The notes under the pieces: generated by a model | The model's database searches: none | Told to the model about the DNA's origin: nothing | The model's input: only the letters and a program-made list of their open reading frames with translations | Source of the DNA: Lapidilactobacillus bayanensis | GTDB taxonomy: Bacteria; Bacillota; Bacilli; Lactobacillales; Lactobacillaceae | DNA: 64,000 nucleotides | Reading direction: 5' to 3' | Assembly: GCF_003946695.1 (NCBI RefSeq) | Contig: NZ_RHOX01000010.1 | Coordinates: forward strand, 23,740 to 87,739 | Shown: piece by piece, positions 53,940-63,927 of the stretch | Layout: the number at the start of each line of letters is the position of its first letter | How positions within the stretch are numbered: position 1 is the first letter of the stretch | Translations under genes and position numbers: made by a program

Positions 53940-54461
53940 ATGTTCAGGTCAATATTACTTTTCCCCAGCTTTGAAAATCAATTCGAAATTGATCAGATTA
54001 GAGCTCAGTATGATTCATTGGCAACACATATTCGCCCGCATATTTCTTTGGTATTTCCATTTGAAAGTAGTTGCCCAGATGTTTTAATTATCGACGCGGT
54101 TAAACGAATAGCAACGCAGTTTGGTTCATTTGCAATTCAATTAAGTAACGTTGGTGGTGCTCCGGAAGCCGGTTATGTCTGGCTGGAAGTTGCAAATGGC
54201 TCAGCAATTATTACCGCACTTCACGATGCCTTGTATCAGCAGCTTGAATTCAGTCGCTATTTACGGGCAGACTTGGCCTATATTCCTCACGTGACGATTG
54301 GGCAAGGATTAAATGAAGAAGTGGCTAAGAATTTACTTAGTCAACTGCAAGCAAAAAACTGGCAGTTTGAAACTGTTGTTAACTCAATATCAATCGAACA
54401 TATTTTAAAGAATGATGATTCTGATGAATTTGCGCAAATCTATTTTGAAACGTCATGCTAA
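53940..54461 (+). CDS. 2'-5' RNA ligase/phosphoesterase family protein
   Basis: Start taken as ATG 53940 because the AGGAGG site is only two bases from the ATG at 53934. The 173-residue protein has both HxS/T motifs of the 2H superfamily: HISLVFPF (about residue 34) and HVTIGQGL (about residue 120). It is a cytoplasmic phosphoesterase acting on RNA ends or cyclic phosphates. No operon partner. Confidence 0.85.
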   Translation: MFRSILLFPSFENQFEIDQIRAQYDSLATHIRPHISLVFPFESSCPDVLIIDAVKRIATQFGSFAIQLSNVGGAPEAGYVWLEVANGSAIITALHDALYQQLEFSRYLRADLAYIPHVTIGQGLNEEVAKNLLSQLQAKNWQFETVVNSISIEHILKNDDSDEFAQIYFETSC

Positions 54462-54557
54462 TTGCTTCGATATCAACAAATAAAACGGCCGTTGCAGAGA
54501 TAGTCAAAAAATGACACCGCTACGATTGCTGATCTGATTCAATGAATAAAGGTACAA

Positions 54558-54717
54558 AAATAAAAGTGGGACGAAAGCCGCGCTGAGTTGGCTAATAAAC
54601 TTAGTCACTTTGTTTGACCATTTTATTCGAATAAAACAGTGTGGTTAGGTATTGGTACTCAGGCTTTGTCTTACAACAATCTAAAATACCTAGCGTTAGA
54701 ATTTTGTTCTACTTTCT
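54558..54717. repeat. Long imperfect inverted repeat related to 52305-52366
   Basis: AGTGGGACGAAA near 54566 pairs with TTTTGTTCTACTTT near 54702-54716. Inside, 54628-54687 aligns at about 70 percent with 52305-52366: CGAATAAAACRGTGTRGTTA, then a diverged stretch, then TTACAAC and AAAAT. This is direct evidence of a dispersed intergenic repeat. Confidence 0.6.
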
Positions 54718-54746
54718 GATCGTCGTCGATTTAATTAGCGCGATGT

Positions 54747-55160
54747 TTAACGTAGCTGAAATGAGTCGGGTGTGTATTGCATGAATTCAATTTGGTTCCC
54801 ATCAGGATCCTCGCTCCATAATTGGTAGGAATTGTCTGGGCCAAAACAAATCTCGCTGTTAACGGGCAGTCCTTTGGCACGTAACGATTGTTCAAGCGTT
54901 TGAATATCTTCAACTTCCAGACTTAAATGCAGATAACCATCAAACTGATAGCCGTGAGTGGCCTTTTCTCGATTATCAAGATCATAAAAGAGTTCTAGAA
55001 ACTGGCCCGGTGTAATTTCTAAATATTTAATCCAAGGCCGATTCTTTTCGTCATTAAGCTCGAATTTATCGGTAAAGCCGAGGCCGTCAACATAATACTT
55101 TAAGGCGGCATTCATATCAGTTACTTTAAAAGAAACATGAGCAATTTGTTTAATTTGCAT
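54747..55160 (-). CDS. VOC (glyoxalase/bleomycin-resistance) family protein
   Basis: 137 residues with the beta-alpha-beta-beta-beta repeat. Metal-ligand positions are suggested by IAHVSFKVTDMNAALKYYVDGLGF (His), QFLELFY (Glu), HLSLEVEDI (His) and DPDGNQIEFMQY (Glu). It follows the broken Gfo/Idh gene by 15 bases with a GGAGG site, so the pair probably formed a small sugar or polyol catabolic operon. Substrate unknown. Confidence 0.87.
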   Translation of the reverse strand: MQIKQIAHVSFKVTDMNAALKYYVDGLGFTDKFELNDEKNRPWIKYLEITPGQFLELFYDLDNREKATHGYQFDGYLHLSLEVEDIQTLEQSLRAKGLPVNSEICFGPDNSYQLWSEDPDGNQIEFMQYTPDSFQLR

Positions 55161-55175
55161 CGTTTTGTCCTCCAG

Positions 55176-56309
55176 TCAGACTAGTGCGCTTTCTTCAGTT
55201 GGTCCCCAAAATCCGTTATCAAGAAAACCGGATGGTAAGGGCTGTGGTTTTTCAAAAGTGGATTGCATGTGATAACGGTCACCGGTTTTAGAACTAATGT
55301 ACATGCCGTGAATGAGTTCAAAGACGTGATAGCCCATTTCCATACTTGCGCGATGTGGGCGTTCTGCACGCATTGCCCAAGCCATTTCAGCGGCACCAAG
55401 ACCACGAGAATCAGCTAGATAACCGTGTGTAAATGGAAATGCTGTAATTTCGTTGTTTGGTTTTTGAAGATAGTTTTGTGAACCGAAACAATTAGGGTCA
55501 CCGAGTTTCAAAATGCCTTCTGTCCCATAAACAGTTAGAATCGGTTCTTCCGTTAAAATATTTTCAGAATTGACGTGAACAGTGGCTAAGACACCATTAT
55601 CATATTGAACTAACGCGGTGAGAATATTTGCAGCTGCTACGGTTGTTGGTTCGTTAAACCAGGGTTTGTCCGTTCGTAAGCCGATGCGCTGTTTGTGATA
55701 AATTCGTCCCATACCGCTAACTTAAGTGGCCGGACCGAAAAGATTGGCAAGTGCTGTCAGGTAATAGCAACCAGTATCGAAGGGTAATGTCCCGCCCCTT
55801 TGATTCATATGGGGGAAAATATCAGCGTAGACACCAAAGTCACGATTGAGCGAAACGACAGCGGAAAGTGGTGTGCCGATTAAGCCTTGATCAAGAATAT
55901 AACGGGCAGTTTGGATGCCACCACCTAAAAAAGTATCAGGCGCGACACCCAGCCGAACGTGATGCTCTCTGGCTAACCGACACAATTCTTGACCTTCCTC
56001 AAGATCTACAGCAAGCATTTTTTCTGAAAAAACATTTTTATCGTGTACTAACGCTTGCTTCGTAATTGAGTAATGCGCCGCCGGATTAGTTAGATTGATA
56101 ATCAAATTAATATCAGGATCATTTAAGATTTGCTCGTAGCTCATGGCTTTAATGTTGTATTTAGCGGCTTGAGCGAGCATTTTACTACGATTAAGATCAA
56201 AACAAGCGACAACATTAGTAATTTCAAACTTAGATTGCAGAGAAGTGATATAAATATCACTAATGACGCCGCAACCAATAATGGCGATGTTTATTTTATC
56301 TATTTTCAT
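55176..56309 (-). pseudogene. Gfo/Idh/MocA oxidoreductase interrupted by an in-frame stop
   Basis: The frame from ATG 56309 (MKIDKINIAIIGCGVISDIY, Rossmann motif, GGGAGG site) reads through SEKMLAVDLEEG, the EKP-like block, to LFGPAT. It then meets TAA at 55722-55724. The same frame continues at once as VSGMGRIYHKQRIGLRTDKPWFNEP to a normal end at 55176, giving about 377 codons, the family's full length. One substitution (for example AAA or CAA to TAA) explains the break; no frameshift is needed. Two truncated peptides or recoding are the alternatives. Confidence 0.88.
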
Positions 56310-56330
56310 GGTTAAAACCTCCCACCACAT

Positions 56331-56344
56331 TGTAATCGATTACA
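56331..56344 (-). promoter_or_regulatory. Palindromic LacI/CcpA-type operator
   Basis: TGTAATCGATTACA is a perfect 14-bp palindrome and fits the cre consensus TGWAANCGNTNWCA. It lies about 20 bases before the start of the broken oxidoreductase gene. It can be a cre site or the operator of a LacI-type sugar regulator not in the window. Confidence 0.75.
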
Positions 56345-56597
56345 CGGCTGTTTTATACGTCTGTTGGCGAAAAAGCGTAATTTATCTTTTCTAAAAAGCT
56401 TCTCGCGGGATTGACTGGGAGACCGAGGCTAAGATTGTTAGCAAGACTCTTTTTTTAAAATTGAATTTAAAGGTTTGATTACGTAAAAGATTGCTGTTGA
56501 GCGATTGTCAAATCCGTAAGTTTCCTAATAGTTTTGCGCGATATAACGCGTTATGAACTTGCAAATGGTGGCGTTTTTCGTTAAAGTTAATTCAGTG

Positions 56598-56621
56598 CGT
56601 GAAACAACTATTTGTTTCACG
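56598..56621. promoter_or_regulatory. Inverted pair of parS-type half-sites before rsmG
   Basis: CGTGAAACA (56598-56606), six bases, TGTTTCACG (56613-56621). Each arm is half of the consensus parS TGTTTCACGTGAAACA, but the halves are in reversed order and spaced apart. It lies 17 bases before the rsmG start, directly upstream of noc-parA-parB. The rest of 56345-56597 shows no gene. Confidence 0.55.
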
Positions 56622-56638
56622 AAGAACGCGAGGTTAAT

Positions 56639-57367
56639 ATGACACCCGAAGAATTTCGAATTGCTTTGGCAGAACAAGGCATCAACTTAACTGAACAACA
56701 AATGCGGCAGTTTGCTGACTACTATCAATTGTTAGTGGAAACGAATAAAAACGTTAATTTAACTGCAATCACAGAAAAAAATGACGTTTATTTGAAGCAC
56801 TTTTATGACTCACTTACTTTAGTATTGGCTTTTCCACAGCTACGAACGGAATCGCTATCTTTATTAGATGTTGGTGCTGGTGCTGGTTTTCCATCAATCC
56901 CAATTAAAATTGCTTTTCCGCAATTACAAGTTAGTATTGTTGATTCATTAAATAAACGCATTAAGTTTTTGGAAGAACTGGCCACCACATTGTCTTTAGA
57001 AAACGTGGCGTTTTATCATCAACGAGCTGAGGACTTTGGTAGCAAACGGTCGCCATATCGTCAAAGCTATGACGTCGTAACAGCACGCGCGGTAGCCAAC
57101 TTACCAGTCTTAGCAGAGCTGTGCTTGCCATTAGTGAAAAAAGGTGGCTACTTTATTGCCATGAAGGGCAGTAAGGGGCTCACTGAACTTGATGTTGCTG
57201 ATCACGCCTTGCATGTTTTGGGCGGCAAGTTGGAACAGGCGGTTTCTTTAGCATTACCAATTACAGATGACCAACGCGCAATTATTGTTGTTAAGAAAAC
57301 AAAAGAGACGCCCAAGACCTATCCGCGTAAACCGGGGACGATTAGCAAAGCACCACTAATAGGTTAG
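56639..57367 (+). CDS. rsmG: 16S rRNA (guanine-527-N7)-methyltransferase RsmG (GidB)
   Basis: Start at ATG 56639 (MTPEEFRIAL) after GAGG; the in-frame upstream ATG would read through the half-site palindrome. About 242 residues: helical front with NVNLTAITEKNDVYLKHFYDSL, the SAM motif LLDVGAGAGFPSIPIKI, VDSLNKRIKFLEEL and TARAVANLPVLAELCLPLVKKGG. It modifies G527 of 16S rRNA. It heads the conserved rsmG-noc-parA-parB cluster. Confidence 0.95.
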   Translation: MTPEEFRIALAEQGINLTEQQMRQFADYYQLLVETNKNVNLTAITEKNDVYLKHFYDSLTLVLAFPQLRTESLSLLDVGAGAGFPSIPIKIAFPQLQVSIVDSLNKRIKFLEELATTLSLENVAFYHQRAEDFGSKRSPYRQSYDVVTARAVANLPVLAELCLPLVKKGGYFIAMKGSKGLTELDVADHALHVLGGKLEQAVSLALPITDDQRAIIVVKKTKETPKTYPRKPGTISKAPLIG

Positions 57368-57395
57368 ACGTTTAGCTGACTTAAGGGGGATCTAA

Positions 57396-58271
57396 ATGGC
57401 TTTCTTTGATTCACAACCAAATCATTCAAATAATATTAGGCAAAACAGTCATGATCAGACTGAAGAAGATATTCAGCAGATTCCGGTTTTGCAAATCGTA
57501 CCTAATCGTTTTCAACCGCGTAAGCAATTTAGTGCGGAGTCAATTGCTGAATTAGCGGGCACAATTGCTGCTCATGGCTTATTGCAACCAATTGTCTTGC
57601 GTGAATACAGTCGTGATCATTACGAGATTATTGCTGGTGAACGTCGTTTTCGTGCGGTCCAATCTTTAGGGTGGGCCAACATTTCCGCAATTATTAAGCA
57701 GATGACGGACCAAGAGTCTGCAGAAATGGCCGTTATCGAAAATCTACAGCGTGAGAATTTAAATCCGATTGATGAAGCAAATGCTTATCAGAAGTTACTA
57801 GATGTGACTCATGTGACACAGGGTCAATTGGCGCAGCGTTTAGGCAAGAGTCAGTCTTATGTGGCTAACCAGTTACGATTATTAAAGCTACCAGAAGCGG
57901 CGCAAAAAGCAATTGCTGCTGGCCAGATTACCGCACGCCATGGCCGGACACTTCTGAAGTTAGATTCGATCACACAGACAATTGTGTTAAAGCAAATTCT
58001 GACGGATCATTTGACGGTTAGCCAGACGGATCAATTGATTGCTAGCTTGAATGAGGCGCCACAAACAGTTGCCAAGCAAAAAAAGGCAACCAAGCAAATA
58101 GTTGATAAACCGCTAGATTTAAACAAAGTTGCAGTCAAGATTAAACAAACACTTAAAAAAATGACGACGGACCAAACAAAAATCACTTATCAAGAAAAGC
58201 ATTCCCAGGATCATTACACGATTACGATCGATGTCTCAGTAGATCAGCCCAACAGTAAAGAGGAGAATTAA
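57396..58271 (+). CDS. noc: ParB-like nucleoid occlusion protein Noc
   Basis: 291 residues. The short N-terminus may be a membrane-binding amphipathic helix. The ParB/Srx CTP-binding domain follows (IVPNRFQPRKQFSAESIAELAGTI, GERRFRAVQSLGW, ENLQRENLNPIDEA). The HTH is QGQLAQRLGKSQSYVANQLRLLKLP, and a basic C-terminal dimer domain ends the protein. Position immediately after rsmG and before parA identifies the paralogue as Noc, which blocks division over the nucleoid. It ends on the base before parA begins. Confidence 0.92.
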   Translation: MAFFDSQPNHSNNIRQNSHDQTEEDIQQIPVLQIVPNRFQPRKQFSAESIAELAGTIAAHGLLQPIVLREYSRDHYEIIAGERRFRAVQSLGWANISAIIKQMTDQESAEMAVIENLQRENLNPIDEANAYQKLLDVTHVTQGQLAQRLGKSQSYVANQLRLLKLPEAAQKAIAAGQITARHGRTLLKLDSITQTIVLKQILTDHLTVSQTDQLIASLNEAPQTVAKQKKATKQIVDKPLDLNKVAVKIKQTLKKMTTDQTKITYQEKHSQDHYTITIDVSVDQPNSKEEN

Positions 58272-59042
58272 ATGGTCAAGGTTATTTCCATAGCAAATCA
58301 AAAAGGCGGCGTGGGTAAAACCACCACTACTATCAATCTAGCAGCTTGCTTAAATGAGGCTGGCAAACGGATTTTGATTATCGATAGTGATCCTCAAGGT
58401 AATGCAACCAGTGGTCTGGGAATTAAGAAATCAGATGTTTCCCGTGATGTTTATGATGTTTTGATTAATGAAACCCCGGTGAAAAGGGCAATCTATCACA
58501 CGAAGCGACCACACCTTGATATTGTACCCGCGACAATTCAATTGGCCGGTGCGGAGATCGAATTGACCAATCAGTCTGGCCGCGAGCAACGGTTGAAGAA
58601 AGGCTTGGCCGGCGTTAAGAAAGACTATGATTATGTCTTGATTGATTGCCCGCCGTCTTTGGGCCAATTATCAATCAACGCTTTTACCGCCAGCGACTCG
58701 ATTATTATTCCGGTGCAGAGTGAATATTATGCCTTGGAAGGATTGAGCCAACTACTAAACACCGTGCGCTTAGTTCAAAAGCATTTTAATCCAGAGCTAA
58801 GTATTGAAGGCGTTCTGTTAACTATGTACGATGTGCGAACGAACCTTGGTGCAGAAGTGATTGAAGAAGTGCGCAAGACCTTTAGAGAACGAGTTTACCA
58901 AACAGTCATTCCGCGCATTACGCGTTTAGCAGAAGCGCCAAGTTACGGCATGGCGATTATTGATTATGATCATCGTTCCCGTGGCGCGGAAGTTTATGAA
59001 GCTTTAGCAAGGGAGGTTCTAATAGCTAATGGCGATAAATAA
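58272..59042 (+). CDS. parA: Chromosome partitioning ATPase ParA (Soj)
   Basis: 256 residues with the deviant Walker A KGGVGKTTTTIN (about 11-22), Walker A' IIDSDPQGNATSGLG and Walker B VLIDCPPSLGQL. It acts with ParB at parS sites to organise origins and modulate DnaA. Its stop overlaps the parB start by 14 bases. Confidence 0.96.
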   Translation: MVKVISIANQKGGVGKTTTTINLAACLNEAGKRILIIDSDPQGNATSGLGIKKSDVSRDVYDVLINETPVKRAIYHTKRPHLDIVPATIQLAGAEIELTNQSGREQRLKKGLAGVKKDYDYVLIDCPPSLGQLSINAFTASDSIIIPVQSEYYALEGLSQLLNTVRLVQKHFNPELSIEGVLLTMYDVRTNLGAEVIEEVRKTFRERVYQTVIPRITRLAEAPSYGMAIIDYDHRSRGAEVYEALAREVLIANGDK

Positions 59043-59901
59043 GAATTCAAAAGGACTTGGCCGCGGAATTGACGCACTTTTCTCTGACATTGAATCTTTA
59101 AATACGGATCAAGAAGTCGTTGAAGAATTAGCGTTAACTGATGTTCGTCCGAATCCCTACCAACCACGTAAAACTTTTGACGAAACGGCGTTACAAGAAT
59201 TGGCTGATTCGATTGCCCAAAGTGGAGTATTTCAACCTATTATCGTACGTAAAAGTTTAAATGGTTATGAAATTATTGCTGGCGAGCGTCGTTATCGAGC
59301 AAGCAAGATGGCCGGTAAAGAAACCATTCCCGCAATTGTCCGGCAGATGGATGAGCAACAAATGATGGAAATTGCTGTGTTGGAAAACTTACAACGAGAA
59401 GATTTATCACCACTTGAAGAAGCAGAAGCTTATCAAACGCTCATCAAGAAGTTAGCATTAACGCAGGAGGAAGTTTCTGAACGAATCGGCAAAAGTCGGC
59501 CATACATTGCCAACTATCTACGGCTCTTAACTTTGCCAGATGAAACAAAGAAATATTTACAAGCTGGTAAATTATCAATGGCGCAGGCACGAACCTTGTT
59601 AAGCCTGAAGAAAAAAGACGAAATTAACGATGTTGCTCAAAAAGCGATCAAAGAAAACTTAACAGTGCGGCAGTTGGAACAATTGGTGCTCCAGTTGAAT
59701 GCAGATAGACCAAAGGCAAAAACTAGTAAAGCTGTGAAATCGCCTTATATTCGGGCTACTGAAACAGCGCTAGTTGATCGTTTAGGGACTAAAGTTAAGA
59801 TCAACGCTAATAAACGCGGCGCTGGTAAAATCGAGATTAACTACACATCAGTTAAAGATTTAAATCGAATTCTTGATACTTTAAACATTCAAGTCGATTA
59901 A
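59029..59901 (+). CDS. parB: Chromosome partitioning protein ParB (Spo0J)
   Basis: 290 residues. The ParA-interacting N-terminus is KGLGRGIDALFSD. The CTPase domain has DVRPNPYQPRKTFDETAL, GERRYRASKMAG and ENLQREDLSPLEEAEAY. The HTH is TQEEVSERIGKSRPYIANYLRLLTLP, followed by a C-terminal dimerisation domain. It loads at parS and spreads as a clamp. It is clearly paralogous to Noc two genes upstream. Confidence 0.95.
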   Translation: MAINKNSKGLGRGIDALFSDIESLNTDQEVVEELALTDVRPNPYQPRKTFDETALQELADSIAQSGVFQPIIVRKSLNGYEIIAGERRYRASKMAGKETIPAIVRQMDEQQMMEIAVLENLQREDLSPLEEAEAYQTLIKKLALTQEEVSERIGKSRPYIANYLRLLTLPDETKKYLQAGKLSMAQARTLLSLKKKDEINDVAQKAIKENLTVRQLEQLVLQLNADRPKAKTSKAVKSPYIRATETALVDRLGTKVKINANKRGAGKIEINYTSVKDLNRILDTLNIQVD

Positions 59902-59913
59902 GGAGGTAGTTCA

Positions 59914-60159
59914 ATGTTTGAATTAGGTGATTTAGTTCAAATGAAAAAGCCTCACGCTTGCGGCGAAAACCGTTGGGAAATTATCCGGCTGGGCGCTGAT
60001 ATTAAAATCAAATGTATGGGCTGTGGTCATTTAGTGATGCTGTCGCGTCATGATTTCACTAGAAAGATGAAAAAGATCATGCAACCAGCTGCAGAAGTTG
60101 ATCCCAGCACGGAGCCTGAATACTTAGTCCCTGCAGAGATTAAACGTCCGCGACTCTAA
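59914..60159 (+). CDS. DUF951 family protein
   Basis: 81 residues, DUF951 signature: MFELGDLVQMKKPHACGENRWEIIRLGADIKIKCMGCGHLVMLSRHDF. HxCG and CMGCGH provide a likely zinc-binding set. It is conserved after parB in Firmicutes; function unknown, possibly nucleic-acid related. AGGAGG precedes the ATG. Confidence 0.92.
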   Translation: MFELGDLVQMKKPHACGENRWEIIRLGADIKIKCMGCGHLVMLSRHDFTRKMKKIMQPAAEVDPSTEPEYLVPAEIKRPRL

Positions 60160-60197
60160 AAAATCATGCAAATAAATAAAAAAGAGGAAGTATAATC

Positions 60198-61301
60198 ATG
60201 TCATTAACAGCTGGTATTGTTGGTTTACCAAACGTTGGCAAGTCAACCTTATTTAACGCAATTACTAAAGCAGGTGCCGAGATGGCCAATTATCCTTTTG
60301 CGACAATTGACCCTAACGTGGGAATGGTTGAAGTCCCTGACACTCGGTTAGCTCGAATTGATGAAATTATTCCCGCTAAGAAAATAGTGCACACAACTTT
60401 TGAATTTACCGATATTGCTGGAATTGTCAAAGGTGCCAGTAAAGGTGAGGGCCTCGGCAATAAATTCTTAGAGAATATTCAGCAAGTTGATGCCATTGTT
60501 CATGTTGTTCGAGCTTTCGATGATGACAATATTACCAGCGTTACAGGTACGGTTGATCCCAAAGATGATATTGAGACAATTAATCTGGAATTAATCTTCG
60601 CTGATTTGGATAGTATTAATAAACGTTATGAGCGCGTTGCCAAAGTTGCACGAACAACCAAGGACAAAGAAGCCGTCGCAGAATTTAACGTTCTTGAAAC
60701 AATCAAACCTGCATTGGAAGCTGGTAAACCAGTTCGCTCAATCGAATTCGATGAAGAAGAACAAAAGATCGTTAAGGGGCTATTCTTACTAACAGCTAAA
60801 CCGGTGCTTTATGTTGCAAATATTGCCGAAGAAGCAATGGCTGATCCTGATTCTGATCCATACTTCCAAGTTGTCCGTGATTATGCTGTTCAAGATAATG
60901 CTGAGGCGATTGCCATTTCTGCAAGAACCGAAGAAGAAATCGCCGAGTTAGATGATGCTGATAAAGCTGATTTCTTAGCTGCTGAAGGGGTCAGTGAGTC
61001 TGGCCTTGATAAGTTGATTAAGGCTTCATATTCATTGTTAGGCTTGGCTACTTTCTTCACTGCTGGTGGTCCAGAAACACGCGCCTGGACTTTTAAGAAA
61101 GGGATGAAGGCACCACAAGTCGCTGGTGTGATTCATTCTGACTTTGAACGCGGATTTATTCGGGCCGAGACGGTTTCGTTCGCTGATTTGGACAAGTACG
61201 GCAGTATGCAAGCTGCTCGCGAAGCTGGTCGGTTGCGTTCTGAAGGTAAAGAGTACGAAGTTCAAGATGGCGACATTATCGAATTTAGATTTAACGTCTA
61301 A
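60198..61301 (+). CDS. ychF: Redox-regulated ATPase/GTPase YchF (Obg family)
   Basis: 367 residues, full length. G1 is GLPNVGKSTLFNAI, G3 is DIAGIVKGASKGEGLGNKFL, with a coiled-coil insert (about 130-195) and a C-terminal TGS domain ending DGDIIEFRFNV. YchF prefers ATP over GTP and binds ribosomes or the proteasome-like machinery in different species. RBS AGAGGAAG precedes the ATG. Confidence 0.96.
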   Translation: MSLTAGIVGLPNVGKSTLFNAITKAGAEMANYPFATIDPNVGMVEVPDTRLARIDEIIPAKKIVHTTFEFTDIAGIVKGASKGEGLGNKFLENIQQVDAIVHVVRAFDDDNITSVTGTVDPKDDIETINLELIFADLDSINKRYERVAKVARTTKDKEAVAEFNVLETIKPALEAGKPVRSIEFDEEEQKIVKGLFLLTAKPVLYVANIAEEAMADPDSDPYFQVVRDYAVQDNAEAIAISARTEEEIAELDDADKADFLAAEGVSESGLDKLIKASYSLLGLATFFTAGGPETRAWTFKKGMKAPQVAGVIHSDFERGFIRAETVSFADLDKYGSMQAAREAGRLRSEGKEYEVQDGDIIEFRFNV

Positions 61302-61338
61302 TGAATTAAATGAATGAGTTGAAAAGGAGCACATCATA

Positions 61339-62103
61339 TTGGCATCTACAGAAGAAAGAAATCAACAAGCACGTGACGAACAAACACAAAAAATGACCGA
61401 CAAAGAGTCATCAAAAGAGGCTGCTAACGCTCAAATCGAAGCGATGTCTCCAGCTGAGTTACGCGCTGAATTAACAAATAAGAATAATGATTACGTTTTT
61501 AAACTGCATAAATTACTTGTTGAGGCTGGTTATACTGATGCGGATGCAGACGCGAAACTCGATAGCATTCTACCAGAAATTATCAAAAATCAACGTATCG
61601 GTAAGCCGGCCAATCAAATCTTCGGTTCACCAAGTTTCCAAGTAGACCAACTTTTGCATCCAAAGAAAAAACCAACGGAATTAAAATATTGGATGCGTTC
61701 TGTTGACTGGACTTTCTTGTACCTAGTTATTTTGGGTGTGTTATTTAGCGTTATGGGCCTAATACCTAACAGTAATACCAAAAACAACGGCTCGTCTGGC
61801 CTGTTGAGTCTCTTAATCATGTCAGTTGCCTTTGGTTTCTTATTAACTTGGTTTACTGATGAGATGCAAGCTGCCCGTGATCGTCGTAAGAATGGCGAGA
61901 AGTCAAAAATGAGCTGGGGTGTTATCGGTAAAGGGGCGCTGGCTACTGTTGGTGTTTTATTGCTAGTCTCAATTACGGCCTTTATTAACCCAGCGTTAAA
62001 TCCAGTTTTACCAGGTTGGGGTTACTTGGTGTTAGCTGCACTTGCCTATGGCGCACGCTACTTATTCCGCCGCTACTATCATATTACGGGACGATTAATG
62101 TAA
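61339..62103 (+). CDS. DUF1129 family membrane protein
   Basis: 254 residues, TTG start after AAAAGGAG. The N-terminal half is soluble and highly charged; a helical segment LRAELTNKNNDYVFKLHKLLVEAGYTDADADAKL reads like a small helical bundle. Four membrane helices follow from about 125 to 245, with a basic loop RDRRKNGEKSK. DUF1129 proteins are typical of lactobacilli and streptococci at this locus. Role unknown. Confidence 0.88.
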   Translation: MASTEERNQQARDEQTQKMTDKESSKEAANAQIEAMSPAELRAELTNKNNDYVFKLHKLLVEAGYTDADADAKLDSILPEIIKNQRIGKPANQIFGSPSFQVDQLLHPKKKPTELKYWMRSVDWTFLYLVILGVLFSVMGLIPNSNTKNNGSSGLLSLLIMSVAFGFLLTWFTDEMQAARDRRKNGEKSKMSWGVIGKGALATVGVLLLVSITAFINPALNPVLPGWGYLVLAALAYGARYLFRRYYHITGRLM

Positions 62104-62112
62104 AGTTAAAAT

Positions 62113-62147
62113 TAAGGAAGTGGGGAAATCCCAGTTCCTTTTGTTTT
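62113..62147 (+). terminator. Terminator after the DUF1129 gene
   Basis: AAGGAAGTGGGG pairs with CCCAGTTCCTTTT, followed by GTTTT. 62148-62397 then holds only the guaB promoter, including an extended -10 TGCTATAAT (62334-62342). Confidence 0.85.
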
Positions 62148-62358
62148 ATATTGTTTGAGAATAACAACTTAAGCCCCAATGTCTTAACATTGTCGTCCGG
62201 TCTAATTAAAGATTTAGTTAAACAGAACGGCTCGTTTAATTAGTCATTACAACGCGGTTCTTGATCAATCTCAAGTTGCGCAGAATTATTATTTGCGATT
62301 TCGTGATAATTCCCTGAAAAAGAACAAATTAACTGCTATAATGAACAACAACTATTAG

Positions 62359-63882
<1,524 letters not shown>

Positions 63883-63889
63883 GCGAGTA

Positions 63890-63926
63890 GAATGGAACTG
63901 GGATGAAAAGCCCAGTTCCATTTTTT
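63890..63926 (+). terminator. Terminator of guaB
   Basis: AATGGAACTGGG pairs with CCCAGTTCCATT around ATGAAAAG and is followed by a T-run. Confidence 0.95.
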
Positions 63927-63927
63927 G

